NCBI RefSeq assembly: GCF_002002885.1
Contig: NZ_CP019510.1
Location: 4,154,001 to 4,218,000 of the forward strand
Direction: 5' to 3'
Length of the DNA: 64,000 nucleotides
DNA from: Janthinobacterium sp. LM6
GTDB lineage: Bacteria; Pseudomonadota; Gammaproteobacteria; Burkholderiales; Burkholderiaceae_D
Positions within the stretch are counted from its first letter, which is position 1, and the number at the start of each line of letters is the position of its first letter. Made by a program: the position numbers and the translations under genes. The notes under the pieces are model-generated. The model searched no databases, was not told where the DNA came from, and saw nothing but the letters and a program-made list of their open reading frames with translations. This document shows, piece after piece, positions 62,975-64,000 of this stretch.

Positions 62975-64000
62975 TTATGCCACTTTCACAATGACACGGG
63001 CGCGTCCATCATCTTCGATGGCGATGACCTTGCCGATGGCACGCATGTATTGCTGGAGCGTCATATCTTCCTCATTGATGGCAATGCCCGCAATGCCCTC
63101 GCCTTGCTGCACCGGCACGATGAACTGTCCGGAAGTGGCTCCCAGGACGTTGCATGGCACCTGACCGGCGAAAGCGATGCGGTCAACCGTCTGGCGCAGC
63201 GCTTCGAGTGCGGCATCGAAGGCAAACCCTGGAGCCTGCCGAACAGCCCACTCTTCATCCGTATCGCCTGCCAGCGGTACCTCGCGGTATACGGCAGCCT
63301 TGGCGGGAATCGCTGGCGTGAGCAGGGTCAAGCCATCGTAGACGGCTTCGACAGCCGGTTGCGCCTCGCTGACCAGCTGCGATTCGACGCTATCGGGTAC
63401 ACGCGTCACGGAAGGCGGACGGGGACCGAGCCGCTGCGACCATTTGTCGCCGCCCACCATGCAAGGATCGGTAGATTTCACGGCAAACGAGATGGCGTCG
63501 GCCCAGCGATCGGTAAGCTTGCCGTCCGCGCCGATGCCGATCACCTGTCCTGCCGCGACGATGCCGCATGCAGGAGACTTCAACATGTATTCGGCATAGT
63601 CGGCGCCACTGGCATTGATCGTGCCAGCGGCATTGATGCTGCGGCCGGTGGTCTGGAGGCCCACATACAGCACGGCGGTGCTCCCTGCCCATGATGCGGT
63701 ACCGGCGCCAGCCAGTACCGCCAGGGTGGCCGTCGCCGGTTCGCCAGTGCGGCCCACGTACAGTATCTCCCCCGCCGGTGTCGTATCCTTGTAAATCGTA
63801 TGGAGATCACGCGCCGCCGCGCCCGTGGAAGCGGGGCCGCACCGCATATTGCCCGGCCACGCCACCTGGCCCGTGCCGGTAACGCCCAGCAAGGGTGCGG
63901 AGAGATTCCCGCTGTTTTCGTCATAGGCCCGCAGATTCATCTTGTAGCCTTGATAGTAAAGGCTACCGCTTCCTGCGGAAGTTGACCAGAGGAAGCGACC
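62975..64000 (-). CDS. Phage tail fibre with Peptidase_G2-like C-terminal domain, partial
   Basis: The frame is open to the right edge, so the 5' end is missing; the Met at 63940 is internal, since the 20 codons before it are in frame and protein-like. The visible 341 residues are Gly/Thr/Ala-rich strands (LGVTGTGQVAW, EILYVGRTGEPATATL), then SGADYAEYMLKSP with GKLTDRWADAISFAVKSTDP. This resembles the self-cleaving G2 or IMC domain at the end of phage fibres, which is lost after trimer folding. A C-terminal strand-rich module follows. It belongs to a second prophage extending right. Confidence 0.75.
   Translation of the reverse strand, partial: GRFLWSTSAGSGSLYYQGYKMNLRAYDENSGNLSAPLLGVTGTGQVAWPGNMRCGPASTGAAARDLHTIYKDTTPAGEILYVGRTGEPATATLAVLAGAGTASWAGSTAVLYVGLQTTGRSINAAGTINASGADYAEYMLKSPACGIVAAGQVIGIGADGKLTDRWADAISFAVKSTDPCMVGGDKWSQRLGPRPPSVTRVPDSVESQLVSEAQPAVEAVYDGLTLLTPAIPAKAAVYREVPLAGDTDEEWAVRQAPGFAFDAALEALRQTVDRIAFAGQVPCNVLGATSGQFIVPVQQGEGIAGIAINEEDMTLQQYMRAIGKVIAIEDDGRARVIVKVA

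Overview
The window looks like chromosomal DNA of a GC-rich betaproteobacterium of the Oxalobacteraceae, most like Janthinobacterium or Massilia. This rests on gene style, codon use and family resemblance; no 16S gene is in view. It has three kinds of territory: a core/catabolic left half (1-34600), a tRNA-anchored integrated island followed by prophage debris (34633-53000), and a chromosomal stretch that ends in a second prophage running off the right edge (53160-64000).

Left part. A plus-strand cluster (1-9615) reads as sulfoquinovose / sulfoquinovosyl-glycerol catabolism: an SDR dehydrogenase (cut by the left edge), a GabD-like aldehyde dehydrogenase, an outer-membrane porin broken by a frameshift, a YihQ-type sulfoquinovosidase with the KERWY set of substrate residues, a TauE/SafE-type exporter, and then glpD-glpK, which would use the glycerol released from the glycoside. 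From 9800 to 34530 come mostly housekeeping or surface genes: an AlaC-like aminotransferase, a pentapeptide-repeat protein, a divergent MFS/LysR pair, tail-specific protease, two chemoreceptors, thymidine kinase, a reverse-transsulfuration pair, a penicillin-acylase-family enzyme, a ParB-like protein, two DUF2939 paralogues, a polysaccharide deacetylase and a TonB-dependent receptor.

Three copies of a roughly 140-bp repeat (9631, 12034, 14445) sit in three successive convergent gene junctions, all in the same orientation. Each carries a minus-strand intrinsic terminator, a short hairpin next to a ribosome-binding site, and a 22-23 codon plus-strand ORF whose peptide is conserved between copies. 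This is the most unusual feature of the left half.

Island. A complete tRNA-Leu(UAA) gene at 34633-34719 is followed by a P4-type integrase. A near-exact copy of the tRNA 3' end recurs at 49807-49828, giving an element of about 15.1 kb. It holds an AT-rich cargo gene beside the integrase, an AlpA-like regulator, a Rha-like protein, a P4-immunity-like leader, a chain of translationally coupled small ORFs, a TOPRIM-helicase replication protein, a second tyrosine recombinase, two large proteins that look like phage DNA-ejection proteins, a serine resolvase with its own res-like sites, and an excisionase-like gene next to attR. No capsid, portal or terminase is seen, which fits a phage satellite. 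Just outside attR lie the C-terminal stub of another integrase and a deleted prophage (spanin pair plus truncated tape-measure gene).

Right part. A small haem-type membrane protein is followed by a 1680-residue kinase-ATPase-GAF-GGDEF protein behind an extended -10 promoter, and by an NCS2 xanthine/urate permease with a palindromic operator-like site. A 156-nt nested inverted repeat abuts the end of the second prophage's lysis cassette (holin, GH19-like endolysin, i-spanin, o-spanin), with a tail-fibre gene running off the right edge.
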